DNA of 40,489 nucleotides from Globomyces pollinis-pini. Its lineage: Eukaryota > Chytridiomycota > Chytridiomycetes > Rhizophydiales > Globomycetaceae. Shown here one piece after another: positions 20,790 to 32,703 of this stretch. The stretch spans positions 1 through 40,489 of the forward strand of contig MU621245.1 in assembly GCA_025399215.1 (NCBI GenBank), given 5' to 3'. Position numbers and translations under genes: made by a program. The notes beneath the pieces are model-generated. The model made no database searches and had not been told where the DNA came from. It worked only from the letters and a program-made list of their open reading frames with translations. Positions within the stretch are counted from its first letter, which is position 1. Every line of letters begins with the position of its first letter.

Positions 20790-22233
20790 ATGACAGTGGA
20801 CATTGGAGAAGTTGAATCGTACCATGAACAATCGATTAAATCCTTAGATTTCTTGGAATACCAACTCCAAAATTAAATGTGCATTCTATGACTCCTATTT
20901 TATTACCTGAAGGGATCAAAGTAGACTAAAATATCATTAAAGAAATAGGATCGATTTAAATCATTAAAAATGGATTTCTTAGAGCGTGGTCATGAAGCTG
21001 AATTTTATAATCTAATATCAAGTTTCGTTCCTCAATTTAAGAGTTTATTGGATCTAAAAGATATGGGTATTCACATTATACTAAACTTTAAAAGAAAAAC
21101 AAGTAATGACACAAAAGTCGAATTTAAAATCTCAAAAAGAAAGTATATCAGATATTAAATTACAATGTGAAGCAATAATTTCTGAAATCTGTCTTAGTAT
21201 TTTGATTCTCATTGATATATGACAGATTTGAATGAAATTGAAACTAATAAGAAACAAATGATCAATACAATTGGGAATATTCGCGATCTAGAATCCGAAT
21301 TAAACTATATAAACACATTTCATTACGCTGATCAAGTAAATCATAAGAATCACTGATAACAGGATCTGATCCAACAATTACAAATGGAGAAAACCAAAGA
21401 AGAATTGGAAATCCAACAAGTACATTAAATGTTTCTAAACTTAGATTGAAATGGAATTAAATCAATTACAGAATGAGATTGATGATGATAATTCAAGAAT
21501 AGAAGAACTAATGATGGAAGAGGAGAAATTAGTGGTAGTATCGACTAATGCAGAATTGGATGCTATGAAAGCTTTGAAAATATCCGAAGAAAGGGATCCA
21601 CAAATCGAAGAGTTGGCAAGATGGTACATATCTATTATTAATCAGTAGGTTTAAAGAATCAACATTACTGTTGAAACAAATGAATTATATCGAAAATTTT
21701 AATGTCATTGATGAATCAAAATTCGAATTTGAATATTGTTTTATACCTAGCAAAACCATCACTGTAACTTTCAATTTGAATCATGTCACTGAAATGTTTA
21801 ACAATAATTTGATTGATGTCGAGGTGACAACAATGCACTAATGATTTAGTTTTCAGAAGATGTGATTATGATTGATGATTTATTGGAGACTGTAAAAACC
21901 TTGGGTCATATCAACACCATGTTAACTTTTCTGATTCAACAAATCTGTTTACGATTAGATTGCCATTTTAAACGTGAAAACGAATTTAATCAATTGATTG
22001 AATTGGGAGGTAGTTTGACTGTTGAAACTGGTGAATTGTTATTGCATCCTGAAAATTCCAATCGAGTCTTTGTGTTTAAAGTTTTCCCTACCTATCCATT
22101 AGGTGGATTGCAAAGTGTACGAGTGATTGGTATTGAACCAATGATGTTTGATGAGGAAGTTGATGTTTGGAATGATAAATTAGACAAAATGTCAATTACT
22201 TCTATTTTGGAACTATTACCGTCACTGAACTAG
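20790..22233 (+). CDS. KNL1/Spc7-like kinetochore protein, C-terminal type
   Basis: Nine exons (20790-20818, 20848-20920, 20949-21066, 21095-21196, 21226-21335, 21363-21419, 21445-21623, 21649-21823, 21850-22233) with introns of 25-29 nt give 408 aa. Order of parts: a short start with FLGIPTPKLN, like the FLxxTGI segment of Spc7; a coiled coil of about 170 residues (LQMEKTKEELEIQQIEMELN); the ELARWFKES hinge; then a C-terminal region with FEFEYCFIPSKTITVTFNLN, NLIDVEF and VFVFKVFPTYPLGG. That order matches the tandem RWD region by which KNL1 binds the Mis12 complex. The N-terminal MELT repeats and the PP1 motif expected of full KNL1 are not seen; either the protein is reduced or more exons lie upstream. 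The identification rests on pattern, not strong identity. Confidence 0.55.
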
Positions 22234-22353
22234 AAGCTTATTGAAAATAAAAATAGTTTATAGTTTTAAATAATGATTTCCCTATCTTCTCATTCAATAC
22301 TCAAAAACTGGTTTCTATTTTAATAAGTGTTTAAGTTATTAGTTTTATTGGAC

Positions 22354-25192
22354 TTAATCTTCCTTTACGTCAACTAAGGACTCTACTTCGGTTGTATCAG
22401 GAGCATCTACTGCCACGGTTGTCACTGCTGATGGCACTGGTTCAACAGCATCAATTGCAGGACAACCCCAATCCCATCGTTTTCTCAATTTCAATGATTC
22501 ACAATGTTTAGGATCTTGTGCATATCCATAGGTAAGCGGAGCATATTGAACGTATAAATAGACAACAACAAATGCTACACCACATGCTAAAATACTAATA
22601 GAGTGAGAATAACTAAAATGGATACATTTGCACGGATTTCCTCATTTTGTATGTAACAATATTAAAAGACGCTCCAATAATTAATATTCCAAAATATAAG
22701 GAAGGTAGATAGTGATGTAAAAACAACTTCATAGTTAAAGAAACAATAAATACCTGACGAGACATTAAAAAGAATGGTAAATAATGAGCTGCCCAACCCA
22801 AAACCATAAACTGACAGCCAGACAACATTTCTCTAAAATATGCTAGTCATTAGGAATGAGAATTCATACCAGATGGTGTGAATTGTATTCCCCTTTTTTC
22901 AACAAACATGTTAATGACCACGTAGCCGATATAGACTACTAGGCAAGCTACTGCTCCATACCATATAAATGGGTTTCCAATGAGGTAGATTCCACTGTTA
23001 TCCGGCTTGGCTCTCCAAAAACTGATTCCACGTTCCAAAAGTGGCCAAGCAGCTAATACGTCAGATTTTTTATATCGGTACCTGGAACAGAATCATAAGG
23101 ATGAGACGACTTCAATCCATTATTTGACGTCCACATTGCCTTATTAAGCTCCAAAAAGCTCTGAATAAAGCTCGGATTTTTATAGTTCACCAACTTTGAT
23201 CCTTCTGGTGCTAAAATATATAAGTTGTAAAATTTGATACCATTTGCATTAACCGAAGATTCAATACGCCACCTGAGGGTATTAGTAAAATCGTACTTAC
23301 ACAGTAAGTTTATGCAAAGTCTTTGAGGAACAAATCACTTCTTGTTGTCCAAAGCCTATCATTCATTAGATAATTACATATACCCCATTCTGGCAGTTTA
23401 TGTGGAATGGATGATAAATAGCAGCCAGTATTAACGTGTCGAAGTCTAAACTGAGAGGAAATGGATAGTAAAGGATCGCCTTCGTTAACTTTATTTCCCT
23501 CGATTTCAACTTTCCAATAGTCATTCGAATCTCCAAGAACCGTTGATGAGCCATAACAACTAACTTCATTGATATCCTTATCATCGGTAAAAACAGGTCT
23601 ATGATTAATAATATCATCTAAATTACCGAACAGAATGTGAATGTATGTTTTTAGCAGTAGGAATATGGTCTGAACAAAATTAATGATGACAAAAGAATTA
23701 CGTAAACGGATTACAGAGCCATGACCAATTTTCTCAAAACCTTCGATGGGACGTTCAACTGAAGATCCATTTACAAAATCAAATTCTTTTTTTACAATGA
23801 AATCCGAGTTGGCATCACGATGTGGATAACAGGTAACTTGTTGTTGTTTTGAACCACCAGGGTATGTGCTTGGGTGTGAATGCAAGTATCCCCCTTTCGT
23901 ACCCTCATGTCGGATAACTACAGTTGATCCAAATGCGATATCTTGCCATGAATTAATGATAATTTTTACCCTCAAGTGTATCTGGAATTGCAGCCCCGCC
24001 AAGTGTTTGTTGAAATTCCGGGCTCATAAATGACGAACCTGGTCCCGATTTATTTAGAATGGCAAAATGGATTTTGAAGAAGAATGCGTAAATCAAAACT
24101 GGAACAACAATCAAAGTAACTGCACGGGCCATAAAATGCTTATAGAAAACTTTCTAGATCTTATAAATATAATCATTATACCAGGGGAATTGAATTGTCG
24201 GTAACAATTGTCCACAGCTGTTGAATGGTTGCAACACCAATCATAGTAATGGTAAACAATCCAACCCATTTTACACTGACTATTAATATACAATGATAAC
24301 CTGACTGTGAGCCCAAGAGAAATTCCAACAAATGTTAGTGTTCTCCACCAAGCAATTGAAAATGGCCTAATCTATTAGATTTTGGTTGAAAATACTCATG
24401 TTTAAATCTTAAAAACTCAGACCACATAAGAGCTGTTAGACCGGTGAAGAAAATGAGAAATGAATCCAGGAGAATAAGACGTGATTGACTAAGGTTAGTT
24501 TGTAAGCATTTTACCATGCCAACGCATTTTCAAAAGTCACCATAACAGCAGTTAAGATAGAAGCAGCAGAAGAGTATCCAAAATTTCGCATCGTGGCATA
24601 AGCAATCTAGAATGATGAATGATGAATTGAATAATTACAGGGGACAACAAGACTCCAAAAAAAGCAGGGACTAAACGAAGAGCCACATATGGGACATTAC
24701 TTTCCAAATAGTCCATTCCAATTTCCTTGAATGAGAATGAGCCATCGTAGCCGACGAACACGCCTGTGAAAGCGATGATCAATTTGCCAAGCTAAACAAA
24801 TAAACCATAAAACACTTACGGGAGGATGGACGTCAAAGAAAAATCTGCTTTGGATGTATTTGGAAGCAAAACCACCTACGTTTAATTGAGTTTATATTCA
24901 CGTACCAAAGTGAACTTCATCAAATACAATTGAAGTAGGATGGTTGAGCATATATAAACGAACGACAGCTGAAGATATGGTTAAGGCTAAAATAACCATC
25001 AAGTTGACATGTTGAGGACCATGAACAGCAGAATAAGCAGAGAAATGCTAAGATGAATATTTATAACAATACGTGTTGACCATCATATGGCACTCCAGAA
25101 TCTTCTAAATGATTTGGAAGAAACGATATAGAATTGGACCTGTCTCTAGGTTTATGCTTTAAAGGGGCATCAGTAGATGGAGTTGTTTTCAT
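22354..25192 (-). CDS. PMT2: Protein O-mannosyltransferase, PMT2 type
   Basis: Nineteen exons on the minus strand, interrupted by 18 introns of 25-39 nt (the first at 25048-25072), give about 771 aa. PMTs transfer mannose from dolichyl-phosphate-mannose to Ser/Thr of secretory proteins in the ER membrane. In order: HPTSIVFDEVHFGGFASKYI with the catalytic DE, DVHPPLGKL, QSRLILLDS, VKWVGLFT, LNKSGPGSSFMSPEFQ, three MIR motifs (GYLHSHPSTYPGGSKQQQVT; NIHSHSVRPVF; FRLRHVNTGCYL), LPEWGFGQQEVIC, HPYDSVP, and C-terminal membrane segments with LFLHHYLPSLYFGI. The QQQVTCYPHRDAN segment and the RPVFTDD...EVSCYG region place it in the PMT2/POMT2 subfamily. The Asp-Glu after TSIVF is retained. The C-terminal tail is Val/Asp/Thr-rich. 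It is the most intron-dense gene here and ends 120 bp from the KNL1-like stop. Confidence 0.9.
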
Positions 25193-25782
25193 GATTTGAA
25201 AAGCAAAAAAATACCAAAGCAACAAGGAGGAGCGATAATTGTTAAGGAAGTATTCAAGAGGAAAATAAAGGAATTAAGGGTATGAATTCTTATTTTTATT
25301 TTCGATGACCTGATGATAAACCACTATAAGTATACTGATGGAGAGATTTTATTAACTACAATAAAGTTCTAAATTGAATCCTAAAAGTGCTTAATTAAAG
25401 ACCTTCATTAACGACAATGTCTGAAAGTAAATCATGTACTACTCCTTATATGCGACAAAAACCACAGTAATATATTCTGATATCAAAATAAGATAGATTT
25501 TATCTTTACTCATGATTAAAAACTCTGCATTATAGTACTCAGGTGATGGATTTCAATAAACACACCTAAAAATCTACTGGCTCGGATCCCAATCTAGGCG
25601 GCACTCTTGTTGGTGAACAGGGCGCGCACTTAGGCTTGAATGTCACTACTTCAATTTTAGTTTCATTTGGTCTCTGAAACTATTTGTTCATATAGTCATG
25701 TCTAACACAGGCGTATGGCTCTATAGGTACGCCTTAATTCTTTTAGTATTTAATCCAGTGTCTTGTACATACACAAATAATT
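25193..25782. other. Divergent promoter region (PMT2 / secreted repeat protein)
   Basis: A 590-bp gap between divergent genes. No TATA box is obvious in front of either ATG. A frame beginning at 25698 overlaps the next gene in another phase and is treated as a shadow. Confidence 0.4.
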
Positions 25783-26313
25783 ATGTATTCTCAAATATTC
25801 CAACTTATTGTATTTATAACTGCTGCTACCTGTCTACCACTGAATCAACAGGAATCCGAATTATCCATATCAAAAAGAAATGTTCCTTCTGTAAATGCTG
25901 CTCCTGCCCTATTTGAACGTGCTGTTGTTGAAGAAGATGCTGGACATCTTGTGAAGAGACAAAAGAAAGGCAAAAAGGCTAAGAAGGGAAAGAAAGCTAA
26001 AAAGGCCAAAAAAGCAAAGAAAGCTAAAAAGGCAAAGAAAGCTAAAAAGGCCAAAAAGGCAAAGAAAGCTAAGAAAGCAAAGAAAGCTAAGAAGGCGAAG
26101 AAGGCAAAGAAGGCTGCAAAAGGAAAGAAAGCTGCCAAAGCTGCTGATGTCGCTGTAGCTGATGCCGCTGTAGCAGATGCCGCTGCCGCAGATGCTGCTG
26201 GTGCTGATGCTGCAGCTGCAGCCCCAGTTGTTGACAAAGCTATTGAAGCTAACCTAAAAGCTCAACAGGAGGGAGTGGAATTTTCTGATTTGGCTGTAGG
26301 TGATTTCAATTAA
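25783..26313 (+). CDS. Secreted Lys/Ala repeat protein with Kex2-like sites
   Basis: A 176-aa intronless frame. Residues 1-17 (MYSQIFQLIVFITAATC) form a good signal peptide. Two dibasic Lys-Arg sites follow (residues 31-32 and 58-59), the kind cut by Kex2 in the late Golgi. After the second comes a block of about 55 residues of repeated KKA/KAK (about 60-115), strongly cationic, then an alanine/aspartate block (ADVAVADAAVADAAAADAAG) and an acidic end (EGVEFSDLAVGDFN). I know no named family. It resembles Kex2-processed repeat proteins in architecture only, and histone-H1-like tails in composition. A secreted polycation could bind cell-wall polymers, nucleic acids or other cells' membranes; none of this is shown. 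The next gene starts 141 bp downstream on the same strand. Confidence 0.75.
   Translation: MYSQIFQLIVFITAATCLPLNQQESELSISKRNVPSVNAAPALFERAVVEEDAGHLVKRQKKGKKAKKGKKAKKAKKAKKAKKAKKAKKAKKAKKAKKAKKAKKAKKAKKAAKGKKAAKAADVAVADAAVADAAAADAAGADAAAAAPVVDKAIEANLKAQQEGVEFSDLAVGDFN
25970..26130 (+). repeat. 9-bp coding minisatellite (Lys-Ala-Lys units)
   Basis: Successive 9-nt units of the type aaggctaag/aaagccaaa vary only at third positions and encode Lys-Ala-Lys. Such tracts change length by slippage, so copy number probably differs between strains. Confidence 0.8.
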
Positions 26314-26454
26314 ATATATGTGATTTGTTTGCTCTGTAACTTTAATTATCGCTTCTTTTTGAGATGAAAATCTAATAATAATAATTTCTTCAGAGTCAGA
26401 TCATGTTTTTTGAACACAGGTTGGAGTTTTTACACCAAATTTACCCGATTGATC

Positions 26455-29372
26455 ATGTTCAAGCAACAACTCAAATCTATGAATCCAATGCAAATTTCAC
26501 TTTCAACATTCATATTAGTGTCAGCCAGTTTAGTTCTTTTTTTGTTTGCAAGGGATGAATCTACTTTGAAATACCAACCTGTGGGTATTTCAAAGATCAG
26601 ATATGATGAAGGATTGGAGAAATGTCGTGGCAGATTTATTGACGTTAGTGATCCTATTCCTACTAAACGTCAACGGAATCCAAGAAGTCCATTAAGAAAC
26701 GAACCACCACCTAAATCTGTCTTCATTAAAAATGCGGTTTTATGGGACGGAGATGGAAAGGTCAGAAGAAATGTTGATATTCAATTGAAAAATGGACTGA
26801 TCGCTGCAGTGAGTGAAGGAAATAGCTTACAACCAAATGAAAATGATGAAATCATTGACGCGAATGGCCATATTGTAACACCAGGGTTGGTAGATATGCA
26901 CTCACATGCCGGTTTGGATTCTTGGCCTGAATTAGAGGGAGATAGTGATACAAATGAAATGTCAGAATCGCCTGTTCGCCCAGAGTTAAGGTCTCTCGAC
27001 GGTATTGATCCCTGGGATCCTGCTTTCCAAATTATTAATTCTGGAGGCGTGACTACCTCTTTAATTCTACCTGGGAGTGGAAACATGATGGGTGGTGAAG
27101 CTTATCCAATAAAACATCGATTTCCAAAAAGCCATCGAGCTGCAGATATGCTTTTGAATGCGGGAATGAACGGCACTGTCGACGGACATCAATGGAGATT
27201 TATGAAAATGGCATGCGGAGAAAATCCGATTAACTCTTATGGAGTTGAAAAGGGTAAAGTTCTAATATTTACGCTTTAGGAGTTTTACCAGAATCCCGTT
27301 TGGGAGAAGCTTATCTTTTTCGCAAAAGAATTAGTATAGCGTATGAAGAAATGCTTCAACAAGATGAATGGTGTTATCAAGCAGAGAAAAGACAATCAAC
27401 ATACCTTGACAATGCACATATATTTATGAAATCCCCATATCCTGCTTCGCTGGACCAAGAAAGTCTAATTGCGCTACTAAGAGGGAAAATATTGTTAAAT
27501 GTGCACTGTTATGAGGTAATTTCACTTATAATTAATGTTAGTCATATGATATTGAAATGATGGTTCGACTAAGCAAAGAATTTGGGTTCAAAATTCGCGC
27601 TTTTCATCATGCTTTGGAAGCTTGGCAAGTGGCAGATTTATTGGCTGAAGAAGGTATTTCAGCTGCTATATTTGTAATTGATGATATTGATTTACATTCT
27701 AGTCTGATATGTGGGGTTATAAAAAAGAAGCATACGATTCTTCGGTGAAAGCAGCGCAAGTTTTGACTAATGCGGGCGTTAAAGTGTCATTTAAATCTGA
27801 TCATCCGGTCCTCAATTCTCAACATTTAATATTTGAGGCTGCCCGTGCACATAGCTATGGGTTTGACGCATCACTAGCTATTCAAGCAGTCACTTCAATC
27901 CCAGCCGAGAGAATGGGGCAGGATTGGAGGATTGGATACATTCGAGAAGGTTATGATGCTGATGTGGTCATTTGGGATAAGTATTAGTTCATTGATAAAT
28001 TAACTCGTTTTAGACAACCATTATCTATTGGGGCACATCCACTCAAAGTCTTTACTGATGGGTTTAATACTTTTACACATTCAGATTATGAAGTGTCGAT
28101 CTCCAAACCTTATGATTTTGTAACTCCAATGGAACATCTCAAACAACCCTTGCCTCTCCCAAAAACACTCGCAAATACTCGGACGACTTATGTTAATATT
28201 GGTGGACTGGTTCATTCACCATCAGCAATTTGGGAACCAAACAGTAAGTTAACTGTTGATGAGAAAGGAATTGTACTGTGTATTGGTCCTGCTTGTGAAG
28301 TGACTGGTCAGGTTGTTGATTTGAAAGGCTCATGGGTTATTCCTGGAATGATAGCTGCTGGAGTTCATTTAGGAATCGAGGAAATCTCGACAGAACCAGG
28401 AACATCTTCTGGTGTTAACTCTGAAACGACACTACGAGATTCATATGCTGGTTTATTCGTCGGTAGAAAACGTTCACGAGAACTCAATGCAGCTTTTAAA
28501 GCTGGTAAGGTTGAAAATTATCTTAACTTTAGGTGTGACCACTTCTATTTCAACTCGACATAATTCTGGTGCAGTTATTGGGACCAGCACTGCTTTTCGC
28601 GTCGGATCACCTCGTAACGCACCACCGACCGACTAATGATAGGTATATCCCATGATACATTTGTCAAGTTACAATGCTCAAATCATTTCCGTGTTGGCGT
28701 TGATGCAAGAACTGCTCGAGACCCTTCCACTAGTTCTGTAAATGGCCAACTTGATACCATTAGAAATAATTTTAATCATCGTCCTCCAAACGTTTTTGAG
28801 GTTTTTATATGAGTTAACATACAAAGGTACATGGTGCATCAGATATATTTTGGATCATGCGGCTTCTAGAAAATAGACCTCAGATGGATCGCGACATTGT
28901 TATACTTGGTGGAGTGGAGTCCCATATTTATGCAAGTGAACTAGGTCAATTGAATGGTTCTGTTATATTAAACCCAGCACGATGCACACCAAACACTTGG
29001 CACACCCAAGAATGCCTAGTTCCATCAACATCTCCCTCAGCATATTACAAGTTGAAAGAGAATGGAGTTAATGTGGGTTTATCTGTTCAAGAAGATAACG
29101 CAATACGGGATTTAATATGGGAAGCAGGTTGGCAAGTTGCTGATTTACCAAATTATGAGGAGTTGACTGATTTTGAAAAGGCCAAAGAGGCAGCATCTTT
29201 GGTGACATGGAATATTGCTAAAGCTTTCAAGATTGATGATCAAGTGGGTACCATTGAAGTAGGAAGACGAGCCAATTTTGTTGTCTATAATGGGCTTCCA
29301 GGAACATTAGATGCTAAAGTTCAACTGGTGGTTGATGGGGATTTATTTGAAAGTGACACGGATCAGTATTAG
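26455..29372 (+). CDS. Membrane-anchored amidohydrolase-superfamily protein, copy 1
   Basis: Eight exons (26455-27253, 27280-27515, 27542-27673, 27703-27980, 28014-28504, 28533-28613, 28643-28800, 28827-29372) with introns of 26-33 nt give 906 aa. Residues 14-31 form one hydrophobic anchor, making a type II membrane protein with a lumenal or external catalytic part. The metal-dependent hydrolase pattern is clear: NGLIAAVSEG, then VTPGLVDMHSHAGLDSWP with the metal-binding His149-x-His151, later LLNVHCYE, RAFHHALEAW and FKSDHPVLN, and a closing GTIEVGRRANFVVYNG. Fungal relatives are annotated as amidohydrolases or CE9-like proteins, without a proven substrate. A second composite domain (VNIGGLVHSPSAIWEPNSK onwards) repeats the beta-sandwich/amidohydrolase theme. 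The ATG at 26455 is the first in frame. Its tandem paralog is 449 bp downstream. Confidence 0.82.
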
Positions 29373-29821
29373 CTTTTATTAAAATAAAGTATTGAAAGAA
29401 CCTCAATGCTGTTTTTAGGGGGATATGGTCAATGCCCCTCTTTGTAGCTTTATCATTTGGAAAAGAGTCAAAGTACATGATCATCTGATTTCATTTGATA
29501 TCGATTCAGGGTGATTGTCATACTACGACCGCTTCCAAAACAGGCCAGCATGTATCACAGTACCTCTTGGTGTACATATTTAGTTGCCAAGCATAGCCAG
29601 TATTAAATTATACCAAAAGCCCATGAAATACTTGCTGTATGGCATGTAAAAACCCTGGCAAACATCAAAGCATCAAATTTAATGACGGTTAGCGTGATAT
29701 GGTTGAATAGTGTGACTAGATAACGCAAGGTCAATCCACTGTTCGGCCGCAATCCACCATATGGTATCTTTCTCCACTTGTTGATATATAAGAATGAAGG
29801 TAGTCTGCCAATCTGTTGTAC
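29373..29821. other. Spacer between amidohydrolase paralogs
   Basis: This 449-bp spacer holds an AATAAA just after the copy 1 stop and an atatataag TATA-like element at about 29784-29792, roughly 35 bp before the copy 2 ATG. No gene is supported. Confidence 0.45.
29785..29791 (+). promoter_or_regulatory. TATA box of amidohydrolase copy 2
   Basis: TATATAA begins 37 bp upstream of the ATG at 29822, the same spacing as in the BT1 genes. Confidence 0.5.
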
Positions 29822-32703
29822 ATGTTAACAACTTTGAAAAATATTGAACGAAAACAACCATGGACTATCTCGCCATTGCTTTTACTAGCATCGATTGGAT
29901 TGTTGGTTGGGACATTGTACTACAGAGAACAACCCCTAGCTGAATCAAATATTGGAATCAAAATTGAAGACTTTCAGCAAGGAATGTTACAATGTCAAAA
30001 TCGCTATGAAGAGATTCGTAACCCTCAACCAGAAAAGCGATCGAAAAATCCTAGATACTCAGTAGGTGGTGATGAACGAGCGCGATCTGTTTTGATCCGA
30101 AACGCTACTCTATGGAATGGAGATGGAGAAATTTCTTATCAAGTTGATATTCAATTGAAGGATGGTTTAATTGTGAATGTTGGTAAAAATTTGGATAAGA
30201 ACGGTTATGACGATGTGATTGATGTTTTTGGACATGTTGTTACACCAGGGTTGGTAGATATGCATTCCCATGCTGGATTAGATTCATGGCCTGGACTTGG
30301 TAAAGGCGACACTAATGAAATGTCCGGCTCCCCAGTTAGACCTGAATTAAGATCCCTTGATGGAATTGATCCAAACGACATTGCACTTGGCATTGTTAAT
30401 TCTGGAGGTGTGACTACTTCCCTCATCCTTCCTGGAAGTGGAAACATGATGGGTGGTGAAGCTTATCCAATTAAAATGCGAGTACCAAAGAGTCTACGTG
30501 TTGAACATATGCTCTTGAATGCGGGTATGGACTATGATGATGGTCATCAATGGAGATATATGAAAATGGCATGTGGAGAGAATCCTATCAATAGCTATGG
30601 AAGACAAGGTTTGTTCCGATTTACTTACTTCATATAGGTGTCTTACCTGAGACTCGATTAGGTGAAGCTTACCTATTCCGCAAGCGAATCAGTACAGCTA
30701 GAGACCAACTAGTAAAGCAAGATGCGTGGTGCTATGAAGCGGACAACATATCCAAATCCTATGCTGATGATGCGCACAAACATATCAAAACTACTTTCCC
30801 ATTATCACTTGACGAGGAAAGTTTGATTGCTGTTCTACGAGGAAAGATATTGCTGAATGTGCACTGCTATGAGGTATAGCATTTTAAGATTTCTAATACG
30901 TCTAGACTTATGATATTGAAATGATGGTTCGATTGAGCAAAGAGTTTGGATTCAAAATTCGCGCTTTTCATCATGCTTTGGAAGCTTGGCAAGTGGCAAA
31001 ATTACTTGCAGAAGAAGATATCTCAGTTGCGATCTTTGTAAGTTGATTCGATCGTGTTTTTATCGACCTAGGCCGATCATTGGGGATATAAAAAAGAAGC
31101 ATATGGCACCTCTGTGAAGGCAGCTCAAGTTTTGAATAAAGCTGGGGTCAAGGTTGCTTTTAAGTCTGATCATGCTGTCTTAAACTCACAAAATTTGATA
31201 TATGAAGCAGCTAAGGCTCATAGCTATGGATTTGATGCAAAGCTAGCCATTCAGTCTGTCACGTCCGTGCCTGCAGAACGCATTGGTCAAGATTGGCGGA
31301 TTGGTTATGTTCGACCAGGTTATGACGCTGATATAGTTGTTTGGGACAAGTAAGCAAATCTGCTCTAATTTTTGCTAGGAATCCATTAGAAATTGGTGCT
31401 CATCCTCTTAAAGTGTTCACGGATGGTTATGATACCTTCACTCATGTAGACTATCTTGAGTCGATTAAAAAATCGTATAATTTAAAGCAAATGGTGTCTG
31501 CTGCTGCTAAACCTCTTCTCCCGCTGTCTGAATTATCACCATCAAAAACAACTACTTTTGTAAATATTGGAGGATTGGTCCACTCGGAAACTGCAACTTG
31601 GGAACCTGAAAGTAAAATAGTTGTAAATGAAAAAGACATTGTTACCTGTATCGGTGCCAAGTGTCCGGTTGTGGGTCAAGTGATCGATTTAAAGAGTGGT
31701 TGGGTTATTCCAGGAATAATTGCAGCCGGTGTTCATCTGGGAATCGAAGAAATCTCAAGTGAAGGATCCACCTCCTCTGGTACTAACAATGAAGCGAAAT
31801 TGAGAACTTCTTGGGAAGGACTTTATGTTGGTAAAAGATCAAAAGAATTGGCTGCGGCTTTCAAAGCGGGTGTGACAACTGCTATATCAGTTGTAAAAGG
31901 ATCAGGTGCAGTCATTGGAAAGAGTACCACTTTCCGAATTGGATCAACTAGTAAATTAGATGGGTCTAACATATAGAAATTTCTGATGAGACGTATATTT
32001 CATATGAAACTGCTAATCACTACAAAGTTGGAACATCTGCTAGAACTAGCAGAGACCCTGCTTCGAGCTCTGTCGCAGGCCAGTTGCGAATGATCAAGGA
32101 AACATGGGACGACACCGCGGACTCTGTGAATGTTATTGGGGTAAAATATTAGATAGAATTAATTTTAAGGTTGATGGTTCTTCGAATATCTATGCAATTT
32201 TAAAATCTTTACCCACCAAGGGTAGTCTTGTTTTGTTTGGTGGTGCAGAAGCTCATGTAGTTGCGAAGGAAATCTCCCAAGCTGATGCTTCAGTTATATT
32301 TTACCCTGCTAGATGTACACCAAGCACTTGGTACACACAAGAATGTCTCGTTACATCTGCTTCGCCATCTGCTTACTACAAACTCAAACAAGAAGGTGTC
32401 AATGTAGGCATTTCATGGACTGAAGATAACTTTGTCCGAGGATTGATCTGGGAAGCAGGTTGGCAAGTTGCTGATTTACCAAATTATGAGGAGTTGACTG
32501 ATTTTGAAAAGGCCAAAGAGGCAGCATCTTTGGTGACATGGAATATTGCTAAAGCTTTCAAGATTGATGATCAAGTGGGTACCATTGAAATAGGAAGACG
32601 AGCCAATTTCGTAGTCTATAACGGATTACCAGGTACTCTAGCAGCTAAAGTTCAACTTGTTGTTGATGGTGGGTTTGTTGAAACGAATCCTGAACAGTTT
32701 TAA
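29822..32703 (+). CDS. Membrane-anchored amidohydrolase-superfamily protein, copy 2
   Basis: Seven exons (29822-30608, 30638-30873, 30906-31037, 31072-31349, 31379-31950, 31977-32140, 32170-32703) with introns of 26-34 nt give 900 aa, colinear with copy 1. The hydrophobic anchor is at about residues 15-34 and the metal-site HSH at 148-150 (VDMHSHAGLDSWPGLGKGDT). LLNVHCYETYD, RAFHHALEAW and FKSDHAVLN are conserved, so the enzyme should be active. All intron positions match copy 1 except one: the copy 1 intron at 28505-28532 is absent here, where AFKAGVTTAIS runs through. A 161-bp segment near the 3' end differs from copy 1 at a single base. The enzyme probably acts at the cell surface or in the secretory pathway; the substrate is unknown. 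Confidence 0.82.

Noticed and set aside
25845..26237. Ala/Phe-rich minus-strand frame
   Set aside because: It is the antisense shadow of the Lys-Ala repeat; its low complexity follows from the codon pattern.
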